DNA of 64,000 nt from Erythrobacter sp. HL-111. GTDB lineage: Bacteria; Pseudomonadota; Alphaproteobacteria; Sphingomonadales; Sphingomonadaceae. Each line of letters opens with the position of its first letter. Positions within the stretch are counted from its first letter, which is position 1. The notes under the pieces were generated by a model, which was not told the origin of the DNA, searched no databases, and saw only the letters and a list, made by a program, of their open reading frames with translations. The position numbers were made by a program, and so were the translations under genes. Where the stretch lies: NCBI RefSeq assembly GCF_900105095.1, contig NZ_LT629743.1:1364001-1428000 (forward strand), written 5' to 3'. Positions 61,679 to 64,000 of this stretch are shown here, piece after piece.

Positions 61679-62707
61679 TCATTTGCCCTGATCGAGCACG
61701 CTCACCCGGTCCATCGCGGGCATCGGCATCCCCATCCCTGTCGGCCATTTCGGGCGATAGGGCGCCTCGAGCGCCGCGATCTCGTCCTGCGCGAGGTCGA
61801 TCTCCAGCGCGCGCACCGCGTCGGCGATGTGGTGCGGCTTGGTCGCGCCGATGATCGGCGCGGCGACCGCTTCCCTGGTGAAATGCCATGCGAGGGCGAG
61901 GCTCGCCATGGCCTCCCCGCGCCTCTCGGCGAGGTCCGCGAGCGCGTCGATCACCGCATCGTCGGCCTCGTCCCCGGTGTAGAGCGCCTTGCCCACGCTG
62001 TCGGTCTGCGAACGCACCGTCTCCTCCCCCCGCGGCCGCGCCAGCCGCCCGCGCGCGAGCGGCGACCACGGGATGACGCCGACGCCCTCGTCCTCGCACA
62101 GGGGCAGCATTTCGCGCTCTTCCTCGCGGTAGAGCAGGTTGAGCTGGTTCTGCATCGAAACGAACGGCGTCCACCCGTTGGCGCGCGCCGTTTCCTGCGC
62201 CTTGGCGAACTGCCAAGCATACATCGAGGACGCGCCGACATAGCGCGCCTTGCCCGCCTTCACGATGTCGTGGAGCGCCTCCATCGTCTCCTCGATCGGC
62301 GTTTCGTCGTCCCAGCGGTGGATCTGGTAGAGGTCGATGTAATCCATGCCGAGCCGGGTGAGGCTGTCGTCCACCGCCTGCAGCAGCGCCTTGCGCGAAA
62401 GGCCGCCGGTATTGGGCGCATTGCGCCACGGGATGAAGGCCTTGGTCGCGACCACGATCTCGTCGCGGCGGGCCATTTCCCCGAGCAGCTTGCCCGTGAT
62501 CTCTTCCGACGTGCCGCCCGAATAGCCATTGGCGGTGTCGAAGAAATTGATGCCCGCTTCCAATGCCGCGCGGAAGAAGGGCCGCGCCTCGCCCTCGCCC
62601 AGCAGCCAGTCGCCGTGCCAGCCCTTCGACGTGTCGCCATAGCTCATGCAGCCGAGGCACAGGCGCGAAACGGCAAGGCCCGAGGCTCCGAGGCGGGTGA
62701 ATTGCAT
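61679..62707 (-). CDS. Aldo/keto reductase
   Basis: This 342-aa AKR-superfamily protein has the (beta/alpha)8 fold pattern: Asp/Tyr catalytic residues in FFDTANGYSGGTSEE (about residue 57), Lys in VATKAF and His in YQIHRWDD. It is of the type often annotated as an oxidoreductase for aldehydes or ketones using NADPH. The substrate is unknown. ATG 62707 starts MQFTRLGASGLAVSRLCLG, the family N-terminus. Confidence 0.9.
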   Translation of the reverse strand: MQFTRLGASGLAVSRLCLGCMSYGDTSKGWHGDWLLGEGEARPFFRAALEAGINFFDTANGYSGGTSEEITGKLLGEMARRDEIVVATKAFIPWRNAPNTGGLSRKALLQAVDDSLTRLGMDYIDLYQIHRWDDETPIEETMEALHDIVKAGKARYVGASSMYAWQFAKAQETARANGWTPFVSMQNQLNLLYREEEREMLPLCEDEGVGVIPWSPLARGRLARPRGEETVRSQTDSVGKALYTGDEADDAVIDALADLAERRGEAMASLALAWHFTREAVAAPIIGATKPHHIADAVRALEIDLAQDEIAALEAPYRPKWPTGMGMPMPAMDRVSVLDQGK

Positions 62708-62965
62708 GGCATTCGTCCTTTCGATGGGTTGCGGCCGGATTGTGCGTCAGGAAGGCGGGCGGTGCACGCCGGAATTGGGCTGAAGGTTACGAAGTTTACA
62801 GGGTGTCACCTTTTCCGAACGCGGACAAATGCCTGGAATCATGAAGGAAAACCCCCGGTTTCCCGAAGGTGACGGACACGGGTGCGGGGCGGAAAATCCG
62901 GCGGGGATGCGGCATGGCCAAGCAATGGCACCCCCGCCGGGCGTAGGAAAGCCGTCCTGCCCGCT

Positions 62966-63706
62966 TCAGGACAGCGTCAGCCCGCCATCCACCACCAATG
63001 TCTGTCCGGTCATGTAGGCGGACAGCGGCGAAGCGAGGAAGAGCGCGGCCCCGGCCATGTCCTCCGGCGTGCCCATGCGGCCGAGCGGAATCGCGCGGAG
63101 CGAGGCTTCGCGCCGTTCGGGGTGGTCGGTGGTGACAGCGGTGAGCTTGGTCGGGACAAGGCCGGGGGCGATGCCGTTGACGCGCACACCGTCTCGCGCC
63201 CAGGCCTCGCCGAGCGTCTTGACGAGGCTCGCCGCGCCCGCCTTGGACGCGGCATAGGCGGGCGTGCCGATGGTGGACTTGAACGCCGCGACGCTGGAGA
63301 CGACGATCATCGAGCCGCCCCTTTCCGCAAGGCCCGGATGGAAGGCGCGCGCCACGTCCATCACCGAATTGAGATTGACGTCCACCACCGCGTCCCACCC
63401 CTCGCGGGTGAATTCGGCCCGCTTGTAGCGCACCACCCCCTGCGACTGGACAAGCACGTCGACCGGCCCGATCTTCGCGGCGAGGGCATCCGCCGCGTCG
63501 CGCTCCCTCACGTCGAGCCGTTCATAGGCGAGCCCGGTGAAGTCCGAATCCTCCGCCTCGAGATAATCCCCCGAATCGGGCCGCGTGCCGGTAACGATGA
63601 CCTGCGCCCCGGCGGCGCGGAAGCCCTGCGCGATGCCGTTGCCGATCCCGCTCGACCCGCCGATGACGAGGGCGCGCTTGTCGGTGAAATCGAGGGGGTC
63701 GGTCAT
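62966..63706 (-). CDS. Short-chain dehydrogenase/reductase
   Basis: This 246-aa SDR has GGSSGIG (about residues 15-21), VVSSVAAF and the active-site YAASKAG, and ends VVDGGLTLS. The specific substrate is unknown. AAGGAGG lies before ATG 63706. A palindrome lies 29 bp upstream. It may be linked with the acyl-CoA dehydrogenase that ends at 63846, which is on the same strand. Confidence 0.88.
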   Translation of the reverse strand: MTDPLDFTDKRALVIGGSSGIGNGIAQGFRAAGAQVIVTGTRPDSGDYLEAEDSDFTGLAYERLDVRERDAADALAAKIGPVDVLVQSQGVVRYKRAEFTREGWDAVVDVNLNSVMDVARAFHPGLAERGGSMIVVSSVAAFKSTIGTPAYAASKAGAASLVKTLGEAWARDGVRVNGIAPGLVPTKLTAVTTDHPERREASLRAIPLGRMGTPEDMAGAALFLASPLSAYMTGQTLVVDGGLTLS

Positions 63707-63734
63707 GGCGATTGCCTCCTTTTGCGGAGAAAGG

Positions 63735-63757
63735 CCCCCTCCTTCCGAAGGAGGGGG
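63735..63757. repeat. Perfect palindrome, possible repetitive extragenic element
   Basis: CCCCCTCCTTC (63735-63745) and GAAGGAGGGGG (63747-63757) form an 11-bp perfect stem with a 1-nt centre. It lies between the acyl-CoA dehydrogenase and the SDR. A second palindromic GC-rich stretch lies 60 bp on (CCCCTCCCCGCGGGG, about 63814-63828). Whether it is repeated in the genome is unknown. Confidence 0.7.
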
Positions 63758-63845
63758 TTGGGGGTGGTTCCGGCGGCCCGCGAGAAGCCAACGCCGCACC
63801 CCCGCCCCTCGATCCCCTCCCCGCGGGGCGGGGAAGCGTCATGCC

Positions 63846-64000
63846 TCAGATCGAGCGCGAGATCACTTCCTTCATGATCTCGTTGGTGCCGCCGAAGATG
63901 CGGGTGACGCGCGCATCGCGCCACAGCCGCGCGATGGCGTATTCGTTCATGTAGCCCGCCCCGCCGTGGAGCTGCAGCGCGACATCGCAGCATTCCCATT
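63846..64000 (-). CDS. Acyl-CoA dehydrogenase, C-terminal end (partial)
   Basis: The last 50 residues of this minus-strand gene contain LQLHGGAGYMNEYAIARLWRD and RIFGGTNEIMKEVISRSI, the C-terminal helical signature of FAD-dependent acyl-CoA dehydrogenases. The start lies beyond the window edge. Together with the downstream SDR it may form a fatty-acid or related degradation unit. Confidence 0.93.
   Translation of the reverse strand, partial: WECCDVALQLHGGAGYMNEYAIARLWRDARVTRIFGGTNEIMKEVISRSI

Noticed and set aside
62766..62965. Small ORFs in the gap between the aldo/keto reductase and SDR genes
   Set aside because: They are short, overlap the SDR end on the other strand and show no motif. 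A loose inverted repeat (GTCACCTT...AAGGTGAC) is present but the loop is too long to interpret.
1..64000. CRISPR array
   Set aside because: No regularly spaced direct repeats with unique spacers were seen. The only short tandem repeat (23115-23170) has no spacers.

Overview
The window looks like a GC-rich alphaproteobacterial chromosome, most likely Sphingomonadales and close to Erythrobacter or its relatives. The evidence is the rimP-nusA-ylxR-infB-rbfA order, the carotenoid pair crtW-crtZ, the alphaproteobacterial DUF1476 protein, an expanded psp operon and a large TonB-dependent receptor. This taxonomic call is inference from gene content; no 16S gene is present.

Layout. 1-71 is the end of an unidentified gene. 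72-1730 is copy 1 of a 1659-bp IS1380-family element. 1731-10258 holds a site-2 protease, tdk, yceI and the translation operon rimP-nusA-ylxR-infB-hotdog-rbfA. 10428-11506 has two PilZ proteins. 11659-16481 is a phage-shock-type locus: pspF on the minus strand and, behind a near-perfect sigma-54 promoter, a 60-aa protein, pspA, pspB, pspC and four more small membrane/coiled-coil genes that repeat the PspB helix motif. 16586-25045 is mostly housekeeping (sufE, crtZ/crtW, leuC/leuD, quinone reductase, DUF1476, bolA, grxD, NUDIX). 25107-30463 is an alternative heme-copper oxidase cluster with a fused subunit I+III. 30580-37755 holds SDRs, two coupled GH13 enzymes and an epimerase-SPW protein that appears truncated.

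37756-40652 is a decayed island next to tRNA-Arg(TCT): an internal fragment of a choloylglycine-hydrolase-like gene, IS copy 2, and the C-terminal part of a serine recombinase that reads antisense into the tRNA. After it come yhhQ, ppx and ppk, then a compact virB-type secretion cluster (virB1-2-3-4-6-9-10-11) with no visible virB5, virB7, virB8, virD4 or relaxase. 53827-60670 holds a TPR protein, a beta-helix-like lipoprotein and a TonB receptor split by IS copy 3. The window ends with a response regulator whose receiver domain is degenerate, an aldo/keto reductase, an SDR and the end of an acyl-CoA dehydrogenase.

Two themes stand out. First, one recently active IS1380 element targets CTAR and has left an intact insertion between two stop codons (copy 1), a rearranged copy with mismatched flanks (copy 2) and a gene knockout (copy 3), plus a possible scar at 37752-37755. 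Second, the psp operon is enlarged by tandem small PspB-like proteins, which is the best candidate here for a poorly described system. Starts were chosen from ribosome-binding sites and gene overlaps, several with GTG or TTG.
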